A stretch of DNA of 64,000 bases from Xenophilus aerolatus (GTDB lineage: Bacteria; Pseudomonadota; Gammaproteobacteria; Burkholderiales; Burkholderiaceae_C), in assembly GCA_029968055.1 (NCBI GenBank), contig JASCNX010000004.1, positions 186,001-250,000 of the forward strand, given 5' to 3'. Below the pieces are notes generated by a model. It had not been told where the DNA came from. It searched no databases and worked only from the letters and a program-made list of their open reading frames with translations. The translations under genes were made by a program, and so were the position numbers. Below are positions 27,901 through 36,142 of this stretch, one piece after another. The stretch's first letter is position 1. Each line of letters opens with the position of its first letter.

Positions 27901-30174
27901 TCACTGCTCTTCGGGCAGGATGCTCTCGTAGTTGTAGTTGGTGTAGCGGTAGCGCCCGTACTTGTGGGTGCTGAAGTTGCGGCGCTTGGCGTCCATGCCG
28001 TTGAGCAGCACACCGCTGGCCACCTTGCCGCCCAGCGACAGGCGTCGGGTGCTCTCGCGCAGCTCGCCCATGGTCGACACCGCCGCGCGCGCCACCAGCA
28101 GCACCGTGCCTGCCTGGGCGGCGATGGTGGTCGCGTCCGAGGCCACCAGCACCGGCGGCGTGTCGATGACGACGAGGTCGTACTGTTCCGACAGCCGCTC
28201 GAGCACGCTGTGGAAGGACGCCGAGGTCAGCAGTTCCGCCGGGTTGGGCGGCAGCTGGCCGGTCGCCAGGAAGTCGAGGCTCTGCACCACGTCGCGGTGG
28301 ACCGTCTGCTGGGCCGTGAGGCTGCCGGCGATGAGCTCCGACAGGCCGCCGTGGCGCTGCAGGCCGAGGTACTGGTGCAGGTGGCCGCGCCGCAGGTCGG
28401 CGTCGATCAGCAGCGTCTTCTTGCCTGCGGCCGCCATCAGCGCCGCGAAGTTGGCCGTCACGAAGCTCTTGCCCACGCCCGGCGTGGGGCCGGTGATCAT
28501 GACGCGGTTGTTCGGCGATTCGAGCATGGCGAACTGCATCGCCGTGCGCAGGCTGCGCAGGCTTTCCACCGCCGGTTCGTCGGGCTGTTCGACCGCCAGC
28601 AGCCGCACGCCGGTCGCTCCGGTGAGGCGCCGTTGCCCGATCGAGGTCTGCACCTTGCTGTGCGGGATCGACGAGAACACCGGCAGGTGGATGTTCTCCT
28701 CCACCTCATGCGGATCGCGCAGCCGCTGTTCCACCAGGGCGCTGCGCAGCAGCGCGAGGAGCAGACCCGCCACCAGCCCGGCGCCCAGCGAGCCCAGCAC
28801 GATCAGGCGCCGGTTCGGCTTGATCGGCACTTCGGGCTGCGCGGCCGCATCCAGCAGGCGCACCGTACCGACCTTGCCTTCCTTGACCAGCCGCAGTTGC
28901 AGTGCCTGGTTCAGCAGCGACTGGTACAGGCCCGTGTTCACGCGCACCTCGCGTTCCATCCGCACGGCGTCCTGCTGGACGGCCGGCAGGCCCCGGATCC
29001 GGCTCTGGATGTCGCCGATCTGGCGCGAGTAGGCGGCGATCTGCGCGTCCAGCGTCTGCACCGTCGGGTGGGCGGCGGTGAAGCGCGCCTCGAGTTCGCG
29101 GCGCTTCTGTTGCGCTTCGAGCAGCTTGGTCTGCAACTCGACCGAGTTGGTCAGGATCAGCTTCGCTTCCTCGTCGAAGGCCACGGTGCCCTTCTGGTTG
29201 CGGTAGCGGTTGTAGATCTCTTCGGACTGTTCCAGCTGCTTCTTGTACAGGGGCAGCTGCACGTCCAGGAAGGCCAGGGTCTTCTGCGCCTCAGCCGCCT
29301 TGCGTTCGATGTTCTGGTTCACGTACTGCGTGCCGATGGCATTGAGCACGCGCGTCAGACGCTCGGGATCGGTGTCCTGCAGCGTGGCGCTGATGACACC
29401 CGACTGCCGGCCGCGCTCCGCCAGGACGAGCTGGCCCTGCAGCGACTCGATCGTGGCCAGGGTCGGGGCGCGCGTGACGACGAACTGCGCACCCGGCTTG
29501 CCGTCGAGGCGGTCGACCAGCAGCTCGATCTTCCTGCCTGCGGGCTGCAGCGTGGTCTGCAGCAGCTGTCCCACGCTGCCCTCGATCGGCTGGCTCAGGC
29601 CCTTGTGCGACAGCGAGTACCGGCCGCCTTCCTGCGCCGTGAGGATGAAGGGCGTGCTCTCGAACGCCGGCGGGACGTTGAAGCGGCTGACCTCGATGCG
29701 TTCGGTGCCCGAGGTGTAGCCGCCGAAGCCGAGGAAGCCGGGGTCGGACAGGCCGGTGGCGCGGCGCGACAGCCAGCCGCCGATCAGCGGCACGAAGCGC
29801 GGATGCGCGTCGATGTACAGGTGGGTGGCCTCGACGGCATTGCCCACGATCATGCGCGACCGCATGATTTCGATTTCGGCGCTGGCCTGCGTCTTGACGT
29901 CGAACAGCGCGCTCGCCTCGCCCAGGAAGCTCTTGCTCGCGCCGGCCTCGCTGTCCTCGACCTGCACCAGCAGGTTGGCCTCGTAGACCGGCCGCGTCAG
30001 GTAGGCGTAGGCGACGCCGCAGGCCAGGATGACCAGCGTCACGATGGCGATCAGCCATCGGTTGGCGACCACCACGTCGACGTAGTGGCCGAGTTCGACG
30101 TCGTCGCCGTCGGCGCCGCCCTGGAGGCTGGGACCAAAGGAAGAGGAAGAAGGGGTGACGGTCGATGACTTCAT
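27901..30174 (-). CDS. wzc: Tyrosine autokinase / chain-length regulator Wzc
   Basis: A 757-aa polysaccharide co-polymerase fused to a BY-kinase. A first transmembrane helix (about 45-65) and a Wzz domain with coiled-coil periplasmic segments (about 300-430) lead to the second helix (about 470-490), then the kinase: Walker A GPTPGVGKS, Walker A' LLIDADLRRG and Walker B VVIDTPPVLV. The C-terminus ends in a tyrosine cluster (KYGRYRYTNYNYES, five Tyr). Autophosphorylation there, reversed by Wzb, controls polymerisation. The start at 30174 overlaps the wzb stop (ATGA). Confidence 0.95.
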   Translation of the reverse strand: MKSSTVTPSSSSFGPSLQGGADGDDVELGHYVDVVVANRWLIAIVTLVILACGVAYAYLTRPVYEANLLVQVEDSEAGASKSFLGEASALFDVKTQASAEIEIMRSRMIVGNAVEATHLYIDAHPRFVPLIGGWLSRRATGLSDPGFLGFGGYTSGTERIEVSRFNVPPAFESTPFILTAQEGGRYSLSHKGLSQPIEGSVGQLLQTTLQPAGRKIELLVDRLDGKPGAQFVVTRAPTLATIESLQGQLVLAERGRQSGVISATLQDTDPERLTRVLNAIGTQYVNQNIERKAAEAQKTLAFLDVQLPLYKKQLEQSEEIYNRYRNQKGTVAFDEEAKLILTNSVELQTKLLEAQQKRRELEARFTAAHPTVQTLDAQIAAYSRQIGDIQSRIRGLPAVQQDAVRMEREVRVNTGLYQSLLNQALQLRLVKEGKVGTVRLLDAAAQPEVPIKPNRRLIVLGSLGAGLVAGLLLALLRSALVEQRLRDPHEVEENIHLPVFSSIPHSKVQTSIGQRRLTGATGVRLLAVEQPDEPAVESLRSLRTAMQFAMLESPNNRVMITGPTPGVGKSFVTANFAALMAAAGKKTLLIDADLRRGHLHQYLGLQRHGGLSELIAGSLTAQQTVHRDVVQSLDFLATGQLPPNPAELLTSASFHSVLERLSEQYDLVVIDTPPVLVASDATTIAAQAGTVLLVARAAVSTMGELRESTRRLSLGGKVASGVLLNGMDAKRRNFSTHKYGRYRYTNYNYESILPEEQ

Positions 30175-30620
30175 GATGGGGTCACTCTGGAAATTCGTTC
30201 GGCCCAGTGCTGGGCGCCTTGGTCGATCAGGGCCAGCGCGGTCTGGAAGGAGGCCATGGTCCGGCGGTAGGGATCGGGCACGTCGACCCGCAGCTGCTCG
30301 GTCAGGCGGAACACCTTGCCGATGCTCTGCGGATGCTGCTGCTGGATCCACTGGCGCTGCGCGCTCTCCATCACGAGGACCAGGTCCGCCTCATGGCAGA
30401 GACGGGCGTCCAGCTGGCGCGCACGGTGCTCGTCGATGGGCAGCCCGCGCGCCTGCATCAGCGCCCGGGCGGCCTCGTCGGCACTCGCGCCCACCAGGGC
30501 GTGGGTGCCGGCGGACGACACGTCGAAGCCCGGCAGCGCGGCGCGCATCACGCGCTCCGCCATGGGGCTGCGACAGATGTTGCCGGTACACACGATGAGG
30601 ATCCGCCGGATGGACACCAC
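30171..30620 (-). CDS. wzb: Low-molecular-weight protein-tyrosine phosphatase Wzb
   Basis: A 149-aa LMW-PTP. The phosphate loop C-x5-R is VCTGNICRSPMAER (Cys11 to Arg17) and the general acid is in VPDPYRRT. It would dephosphorylate the Wzc tyrosine tail. Translation appears to begin at a GTG (tandem GTG GTG at 30615-30620), just after the wza stop; no ATG fits. Gene order wza-wzb-wzc and the overlapping ends indicate one operon. Confidence 0.95.
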   Translation of the reverse strand: MVSIRRILIVCTGNICRSPMAERVMRAALPGFDVSSAGTHALVGASADEAARALMQARGLPIDEHRARQLDARLCHEADLVLVMESAQRQWIQQQHPQSIGKVFRLTEQLRVDVPDPYRRTMASFQTALALIDQGAQHWAERISRVTPS

Positions 30621-30624
30621 GCGC

Positions 30625-31755
30625 CTACTTGTAGGTGCCGCGGATGGTGTTGGCGGTCGTCGCGGACGGCAGGATCAGGTTCACGATCCGGTTCCAGCGC
30701 ACGAGCGCGACGGGATCCACGTACACCACGTCCTTGGGCTCCAGCGGGAAGGTGTCCGCCAGCGCCAGCGCGGTCGCGGTGCGCCCGTCGAGGTGGAAGA
30801 CCGTCTGCCCGCCCTCGGGCCGGTTGCGCACCACGTAGATCTGGCGCGGGTTGGCCGTGCCGAGGTCCACGCCGCCGGCTTCGCCCAGCGCATCGTTCAG
30901 GCTCAGGCGCCCATTGCGCATCAGGATGGCCGACGGACGCAGGACTTCGCCCATCACGAAGATCTTGCGGTCTTCGCGATTGCGCACCATCACCATGTCG
31001 CCGTTGAGCAGCGGAATGCGCGTGGGGTCGACACCGACCTCGCCCATCTGCATCAGGTCGATGTTGGTGGTCTTGCTGCCGCGCGTCAGGGTGACGAAGG
31101 AGCGGTCGCCCGTCGGCAGGATGCCGCCGGCGCGGTTGATCGCTTCCGGCAAGGTCATCGGAATGTCGGTGAACACCTGCAGCCCGGGGTTCTTCACCTC
31201 GCCCTCGACGTAGGCGCGCTTGCTGCGGAACGCCGACACGCGCACGCTCACCTGGGGTTCGCGGAACACCTTCGCCAGGCGCCGGGTCAGCATGTCCTCG
31301 AGCTCCTGCACCGTCATGCCCTCGGCCTTGACCGTGCCGGCGTACGGGAAGGCCAGCTGCCCGGAGTCCGACACGATGAAGCCCGGCGCGGGCGACACGC
31401 TGGCCGGATCGGCCACGGTGGTGGCAGGAATGGCGCTGGAGATCAGTTCGGGGTGGTCGAACACCGTGATCCCGATCACGTCGCCCGCGCCGATCCGGTA
31501 CTTGTCGGGCGTGCCGAGCAGAGCGCGCACGTCCTCGCTCACCGTGGTCGGCTGGCGGGACTTCATGCGGGTCACCAGTTCGGCATCGATCTCTCGAAGC
31601 GCGCCCTCCGGCGGCGTGACGTCCTCGGTCGCCGGAACGGCCGGCGGAAGCGCCACCCTGGTGGAATCAAAACCCGGTCCCACCGCCGCACAACCCTGGA
31701 GAACCAGGGCCGCTGCCGTCAAGCCGATCGCTAAAAATGTAGAAGTTCGTTCCAA
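30625..31755 (-). CDS. wza: Outer-membrane polysaccharide export lipoprotein Wza
   Basis: A 376-aa polysaccharide export protein. The lipoprotein signal ends in LQGC (Cys22). The Poly_export domain follows (YRIGAGDVIGITVFDHPEL), then SLBB-type repeats (VYVEGEVKNPG-like stretch, FVMGEVLRPSAI) and a C-terminal amphipathic helix (RWNRIVNLILP) expected to form the outer-membrane barrel. The reading frame gives a TTG start at 31753-31755 with AGGGG upstream; no ATG is available without losing the signal peptide. First gene of the minus-strand arm. Confidence 0.94.
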   Translation of the reverse strand: MERTSTFLAIGLTAAALVLQGCAAVGPGFDSTRVALPPAVPATEDVTPPEGALREIDAELVTRMKSRQPTTVSEDVRALLGTPDKYRIGAGDVIGITVFDHPELISSAIPATTVADPASVSPAPGFIVSDSGQLAFPYAGTVKAEGMTVQELEDMLTRRLAKVFREPQVSVRVSAFRSKRAYVEGEVKNPGLQVFTDIPMTLPEAINRAGGILPTGDRSFVTLTRGSKTTNIDLMQMGEVGVDPTRIPLLNGDMVMVRNREDRKIFVMGEVLRPSAILMRNGRLSLNDALGEAGGVDLGTANPRQIYVVRNRPEGGQTVFHLDGRTATALALADTFPLEPKDVVYVDPVALVRWNRIVNLILPSATTANTIRGTYK

Positions 31756-31957
31756 TCTTGGCCCCTAACCGCGTCCGCAATTAGTACTTTTGGACACAGT
31801 TCCGACTGTAACCTACGAATCGGACCGCGCCCAAATGTTTCTTGGGTTACATCGTATGGCTGGTGCGCAATTTGCCCGTATCGGCCACCTGATGGGCCTC
31901 GGGCGGGGGCAATGACCCCCAATGCGGGGGAGAGCGAGCCGCCCGCGGGGCCCGCGA
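31756..31957. promoter_or_regulatory. Upstream region of wza; 3' end of the hem operon
   Basis: 202 nt without a gene. Close to wza lie AGTACT at 31783-31788 and an inverted pair GTAACC (31809-31814) and GGTTAC (31846-31851). Read towards wza, TTACAG and TACTAA are separated by 19 nt and could form a weak promoter. Nearer hemY is a small GGGGGC-AAT-GACCCCC dyad (31905-31920), a possible but U-poor terminator. Confidence 0.4.
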
Positions 31958-33238
31958 TCAGTCCGCCTGAGCGGCGCGCTTCCAGGCCTCGGCGGCCTGC
32001 GCGAGGTCGTCGCGTTCCTCGGCCAGTCGGGCCAGCGCCGACCAGGCCCGGCGGTGCAGCCCGGCATCCTGCAGCCCCAGCCCGGCCTGGGTGAGGAGCT
32101 GCTGCGCCTTGCCCCACAGCTGCCGCTTCATGCAGGCCATGCCAGCCAGGTACTGCAGGTTGGGATCGCGCGGATTGGCCCGCTGCGCCGCCTCGATGCG
32201 AGCCAGCCAGTCGCCGTCGACGGTGTCGAGCCCCGCCTCCAGGGCACGGACGAGCCGCACCCGCAGCGCGTCGCCCACGCTCGAGGGTTGGGCGGCCGCC
32301 TGCTCCCACACCGGCAGGAGCCAGGTCCGGGCCACGGCCAGGTCGCCGTGCAGCGCCACCATCCGCTGGGCGGCCTGGATCGCCACTTCCGGCGTTTCCC
32401 GCTCCGCCGGCTCCAGCGCGGACCAGGCCCGCCGCAGTTGCTCGGTGTCGTGGGCGCTGGCGATCAGGTCCGAGGCCAGCCCGCGCACGATGCTCTGCGC
32501 ACCGGCCTGGGGGAAGGCCCGGTGCTTGGCCAGCAGCCGGGCGGTTTCGAGCGCTTCCAGCGTGTGGCGCTCCTGACGCGCCGCCTTGAGCCGCAGGCGC
32601 AGCGCCAGCGTGCGGCGCTGGGCGCCCTGGGGCAGCTCGGCCAGGCGGGCCAGCGCCCCGGCGGGGTCGCGGTCTTCCAGCGCCCAGCGGGCGGCGCGCA
32701 ACTGCACGCCTTCACGCGTCTCCGGCGGCAGCGGCGGCGCACCGCGCTCCTCGCCGTCGTTCAGGGCTTGCTGCAGGTGCGCGTCGCGCGCGGCCCGGTC
32801 CTGCAGCGACTGCGCCCCTTCCGCCGCCAGCAGGTGGGCCAGGATGCGCACCTGCTGGGCCTGCGGCAGCCGGGCGTCGAGCGCGGCCAGCATGCGCTCC
32901 TGGGCCAGCGCCGCCTGCGCGGCCTTGCGGGCCCGGGTGAAGCGGCCGGCCAGCAGCTGGACCATGGCATCGAGCAGGGCGGTGTGCAGCGCACGCTCCT
33001 TCTGCAGCAGGCGCCATTGGCGCGCCTGCCGCGGCAGCGAGAACAGCGCCGCCAGCGCCCGCAGGGCCAGGTGCAGCAGCACGAAGAGCACCACCAGCAC
33101 CAGCAACACGAGGTTGAGCGAGAGGTCCACCCGCGTGGGCGGCCAGAACACGGTGATCGTGCCCTGGTTGTTGCCGGCGAACAGCGCCACCGCGGCCGCG
33201 ATGCCGAACAGGGCCAGGAGCCACAGGGCCGCGCGCAT
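31958..33238 (-). CDS. hemY: HemY family protein
   Basis: A 426-aa protein with two N-terminal transmembrane helices (about 4-22 and 40-66) and a long helical TPR-like cytoplasmic or periplasmic part (repeated A-x-L-A helices up to LARLAEERDDLAQAAEAWKR). This is the HemY_N/TPR protein at the end of hem operons in proteobacteria, unrelated to the Bacillus protoporphyrinogen oxidase of the same name. Its role is unclear; it is often linked to haem synthesis. Start overlaps the hemX stop by one base. Confidence 0.88.
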   Translation of the reverse strand: MRAALWLLALFGIAAAVALFAGNNQGTITVFWPPTRVDLSLNLVLLVLVVLFVLLHLALRALAALFSLPRQARQWRLLQKERALHTALLDAMVQLLAGRFTRARKAAQAALAQERMLAALDARLPQAQQVRILAHLLAAEGAQSLQDRAARDAHLQQALNDGEERGAPPLPPETREGVQLRAARWALEDRDPAGALARLAELPQGAQRRTLALRLRLKAARQERHTLEALETARLLAKHRAFPQAGAQSIVRGLASDLIASAHDTEQLRRAWSALEPAERETPEVAIQAAQRMVALHGDLAVARTWLLPVWEQAAAQPSSVGDALRVRLVRALEAGLDTVDGDWLARIEAAQRANPRDPNLQYLAGMACMKRQLWGKAQQLLTQAGLGLQDAGLHRRAWSALARLAEERDDLAQAAEAWKRAAQAD

Positions 33239-34320
33239 CAGCGCCCCGCTGCCGCGGTGGCCAGGGCCGCCAGCGTCTCGTCGATGCGCGGTGGCGCCGA
33301 CGCCTTGACCGCCGCCTGGACCTGCTGCAGCAGCGTCGCCGCCTGCTGCACGCGGCGCGAGGCCGGATCGAAGTACCGGTTCAGCGACGCCGACACCGAC
33401 GCGAGCTCGGTGCGTGCGTTGTCGACCTGCCGGGACAGCAAGGCGAGGCGCGCATTGAGCAGCTTGAGCTTCAGGTTCTCGCGCAGGAAGAAGGTCTGGT
33501 CGGGCGAGAGCAACACGGCCTCGGGCCGGTCGATGCGCGACACGCGCACCAGCGAGCGCAGTTCGTTGCGCGCGCTCAGCAGGATGCGCTCCCACCACGC
33601 CGCGTCGGCCGGAATGGCCTCGTTCTGCCAGGCGTCGCCGCCGCCGGCACCGCGCACGGCCAGCGCATTGAGGGGTGGCAGCTCGTCGACGCTGCGCAGC
33701 AGGTCGTCGAGCCGGGCCAGGGCCTCCCCGCCGTCGCCGCTCGCGGTGGCGCGGATGCGGTCGGCGTCGCGCTGCATGGCGCGCTGCAGGGGCGCGAGCC
33801 GCGGCTGGGCGGCACGCGCGACGCGCTGCTCGCCGGCCTTGAGCGCGGCCAGCAGCGGCTGCACGTTGCCCGTGACCTGGGTCTGCTCCTGCGCCAGGCG
33901 CACGGCGGATTCGATGTCGACCACCAGGTTCTCGTCGCGCGAGCGCGAGAGGCTCTGCATCAGTTCCTCGAGCTGGCTGCGTTGCAGGGCGACCTCGGCC
34001 ACGCGCGATTCCATGAGGGCCAGGCGGCCGGCGGTGTCGCGCACCACGTCCTGCGCCTGGCGTGCGAGCGCCCGGGCCTCGGCGGCCTGCATGGTGGCGT
34101 CGGCGCTCTGGCGCGCGAGCTGCTCCTGCATCCCGCCCACCTTCTGCCACAGCACGATGGCCATCACCAGCGCCACCACGGCGATCAGGGCCAGCAGGCC
34201 GAGGCCGATGCGCGCCAGCGCCACCGCGCCCGCCTCGGGGGCCGGCACCACCACCGCCGGCAACTGCCCGCGGCCCACGGCGTCGGGTGCGGAGTCGTCA
34301 GGCACGGGAGCAGCGGTCAT
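33238..34320 (-). CDS. hemX: HemX family protein (uroporphyrinogen-III C-methyltransferase-like annotation)
   Basis: A 360-aa membrane protein with one transmembrane helix at about 43-66 (IGLGLLALIAVVALVMAIVL) after a Pro/Ala-rich start, a coiled-coil (GGMQEQLARQSADATMQAAE and on to about 140) and a helical C-terminal domain (FFLRENLKLKLLNARLALLSRQ). The latter is the HemX signature. Despite frequent annotation it has no SAM-binding motif, so methyltransferase activity is not supported. Starts on an ATGA overlap with hemD. Confidence 0.88.
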   Translation of the reverse strand: MTAAPVPDDSAPDAVGRGQLPAVVVPAPEAGAVALARIGLGLLALIAVVALVMAIVLWQKVGGMQEQLARQSADATMQAAEARALARQAQDVVRDTAGRLALMESRVAEVALQRSQLEELMQSLSRSRDENLVVDIESAVRLAQEQTQVTGNVQPLLAALKAGEQRVARAAQPRLAPLQRAMQRDADRIRATASGDGGEALARLDDLLRSVDELPPLNALAVRGAGGGDAWQNEAIPADAAWWERILLSARNELRSLVRVSRIDRPEAVLLSPDQTFFLRENLKLKLLNARLALLSRQVDNARTELASVSASLNRYFDPASRRVQQAATLLQQVQAAVKASAPPRIDETLAALATAAAGR

Positions 34321-35123
34321 CGAAACGATTCTATCGACGCGACCAGCGCGTCCAGGCTCGCAGGGACCTCGTCCACCGAGCCGAAACCGGCCGCACGCGC
34401 GGCCTGCGCGATGCGCGGATGCGTGGCCCAGGCACGGGCGCCGCCCCAGTCGATGCCGGGCAGCGCGGCGAGCAGATGAGCGATCGCCTCGGAACTGCTG
34501 AAGAGCCAGACATGCCCCGCACTGCGGGTGCTTGCGGCCGCCAGCACACGGGCGGCCTCGTCCAGCTGCGGCGGCAGGCGCCGGTACACGACGGCGGTGT
34601 CCACCGCCACGCCCGCCGCTTCGAGCGTGCCCGCCAGCCAGTCGCGCCCTGCAGGCCGGCCGGCCGCATCGCTGCCGCGCACTCGCAGCACACGGGACCC
34701 GGCCTGCAGTTGGCCCTGCACCTGCGCCCACAGCGCTTCGGAGTCGAAGCGGCCCGCCGCGGTGGGCGGCACATCGATGCGCTCCAGCGGCACGCCCGCG
34801 GACGCGAGCGCCAGTGCCGTGCCCGGGCCGGTGGCCCAGCAACGTGCCTGGGCGATCAGCTCGACGGCGGTCGGCGCCCGGCCAGGCGGCGCGGCGGCCC
34901 GACCCAGCGCGAAGAACCCTTCGACGGCCGCCGCGCTCACGAACATCAGCGCGGCGTAGGGCCGCGCGTCGAGCGGTCCGGCGGACATGCCGGGCAACAG
35001 CGGCGCGATCTCGATCAGCGGCAGGGCCACGGCGTCGACGCCGCGGGCATGCAAGGCCCCGACCCAGCGCTTGGCTTCGCGCGCCGGCCGGGTCACGATC
35101 ACCCGCAGCGGCGCGCCGCTCAT
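34317..35123 (-). CDS. hemD: Uroporphyrinogen-III synthase HemD
   Basis: A 268-aa enzyme that cyclises hydroxymethylbilane into uroporphyrinogen III. It shows the loosely conserved HemD pattern: [16 protein letters not shown] at the start, [18 protein letters not shown] and the late [12 protein letters not shown] (equivalent of the usual FTSxxA motif), with [13 protein letters not shown] near the end. Seven bases separate it from hemC, and it overlaps hemX, so hemCDXY reads as one operon. Confidence 0.92.
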   Translation of the reverse strand: MSGAPLRVIVTRPAREAKRWVGALHARGVDAVALPLIEIAPLLPGMSAGPLDARPYAALMFVSAAAVEGFFALGRAAAPPGRAPTAVELIAQARCWATGPGTALALASAGVPLERIDVPPTAAGRFDSEALWAQVQGQLQAGSRVLRVRGSDAAGRPAGRDWLAGTLEAAGVAVDTAVVYRRLPPQLDEAARVLAAASTRSAGHVWLFSSSEAIAHLLAALPGIDWGGARAWATHPRIAQAARAAGFGSVDEVPASLDALVASIESFR

Positions 35124-35130
35124 GGCCGCG

Positions 35131-36033
35131 TCACCGGGCGCCTTGCGCCTTCAGCGCAGCCGCGACCTGCGTGCCCAGCGCCTCGGCCTGCGCCAGGTCC
35201 TCGACCGGCGCCTCGGCCTGCGCGTGCAGCAGCGGGGCAGCCTGTTCGACCTCGCCCCAGGCGGCGGCCAGGTGCAGGCCGGCGTCGGTGGCGCGGGCGT
35301 GTGCGGCCAGGGGCATCGAGCAGCTGCCGCCCATGGCGCGGCTCACCGCGCGCTCGGCCGCGGTCGCCAGCCAGGTCGGCAGATGCGCCAGTGGCGCCAG
35401 CGCGGCGGCCAGCTCGGGCCGGCCGCTGCGGATCTCGATGCCCAGCGCGCCCTGCCCGGCTGCGGGCAGCATGGCGGCGGCATCGAAGCACTGGCGGATA
35501 CGCGCCTCCATGCCCAGGCGCTTGAGGCCCGCGGCGGCCAGCACGATGCCTGCGAACTGGCCGTCGTCGAGCTTGCGCAGACGGGTGTCGAGGTTGCCGC
35601 GCAGGGGCTCGATGCGCAGGTCCGGGCGCTGTGCGCGCAGCAGCACCGTGCGGCGCAGGCTGGAGGTGCCGACCACCGCACCCTCGGGCAGCGCGTCGAG
35701 CGAGGCGTATTGCGCAGAGACGAAGGCATCGCGCGGGTCTTCGCGCTCCAGCACGCAGGCCAGCGCGAAACCCGGCGGCAAGTCCATCGGCACGTCCTTG
35801 AGCGAATGCACCGCGATGTCGGCGCGGCCGTCGTCCAGGGCTGCTTCGAGCTCCTTCACGAACAGGCCCTTGCCGCCCACCTTGCTCAAGGTGCGGTCGA
35901 GGATCTGGTCGCCGGTGGTGGTCAGGCCCAGCAACTCGACCGTGTGGCCTCGTTCTTGCAGGAGGCTGCGCACATGCTCGGCCTGCCAGAGGGCCAGGCG
36001 GCTTTCGCGCGTGGCGATCACGATGTGGGTCAC
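35131..36033 (-). CDS. hemC: Porphobilinogen deaminase HemC
   Basis: A 300-aa hydroxymethylbilane synthase. Catalytic Asp80 (AVHSLKDVP), the substrate-binding Arg motif VGTSSLRR and the dipyrromethane-cofactor Cys238 ([13 protein letters not shown]) are all present. The start appears to be GTG at 36031-36033, giving the conserved [16 protein letters not shown]; no ATG lies between this and the ppc promoter region. It is divergent from ppc, 109 nt away, with two palindromes in between. Confidence 0.96.
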   Translation of the reverse strand: MTHIVIATRESRLALWQAEHVRSLLQERGHTVELLGLTTTGDQILDRTLSKVGGKGLFVKELEAALDDGRADIAVHSLKDVPMDLPPGFALACVLEREDPRDAFVSAQYASLDALPEGAVVGTSSLRRTVLLRAQRPDLRIEPLRGNLDTRLRKLDDGQFAGIVLAAAGLKRLGMEARIRQCFDAAAMLPAAGQGALGIEIRSGRPELAAALAPLAHLPTWLATAAERAVSRAMGGSCSMPLAAHARATDAGLHLAAAWGEVEQAAPLLHAQAEAPVEDLAQAEALGTQVAAALKAQGAR

Positions 36034-36067
36034 AGGGCCGTCCGGGTGCTGTTCAGGGGGGTCGGGG

Positions 36068-36077
36068 ATGCTAGCAT
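36068..36077. repeat. Palindrome ATGCTAGCAT in the hemC-ppc intergenic region
   Basis: A perfect 10-bp palindrome placed 35 nt upstream of the hemC start. It contains TAGCAT in both directions, so it could be a -10 element as well as a protein-binding dyad. Confidence 0.4.
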
Positions 36078-36080
36078 GTT

Positions 36081-36095
36081 GCGTTGCAGCAACGC
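36081..36095. promoter_or_regulatory. Perfect dyad GCGTTGC-A-GCAACGC between hemC and ppc
   Basis: A 7-bp perfect inverted repeat with a one-base centre, four bases from the preceding palindrome and 47 nt upstream of ppc. The tight symmetry suits a dimeric regulator or a tight RNA hairpin in the ppc leader. No known consensus was recognised. Confidence 0.45.
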
Positions 36096-36142
36096 TGCTT
36101 GGTTTGGTCTTTTCCCCCACGTTCCTCGAGGAGCCACGTCGA

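Noticed and set aside
27400-30168. A 922-codon plus-strand frame over wzc
   Set aside because: wzc has all its motifs on the minus strand; the plus frame is compositional, with H/R/Q/A-rich sequence.
33238-34320. HemX as a uroporphyrinogen-III methyltransferase
   Set aside because: No SAM-binding motif is visible; the common annotation comes from a historical fusion name.
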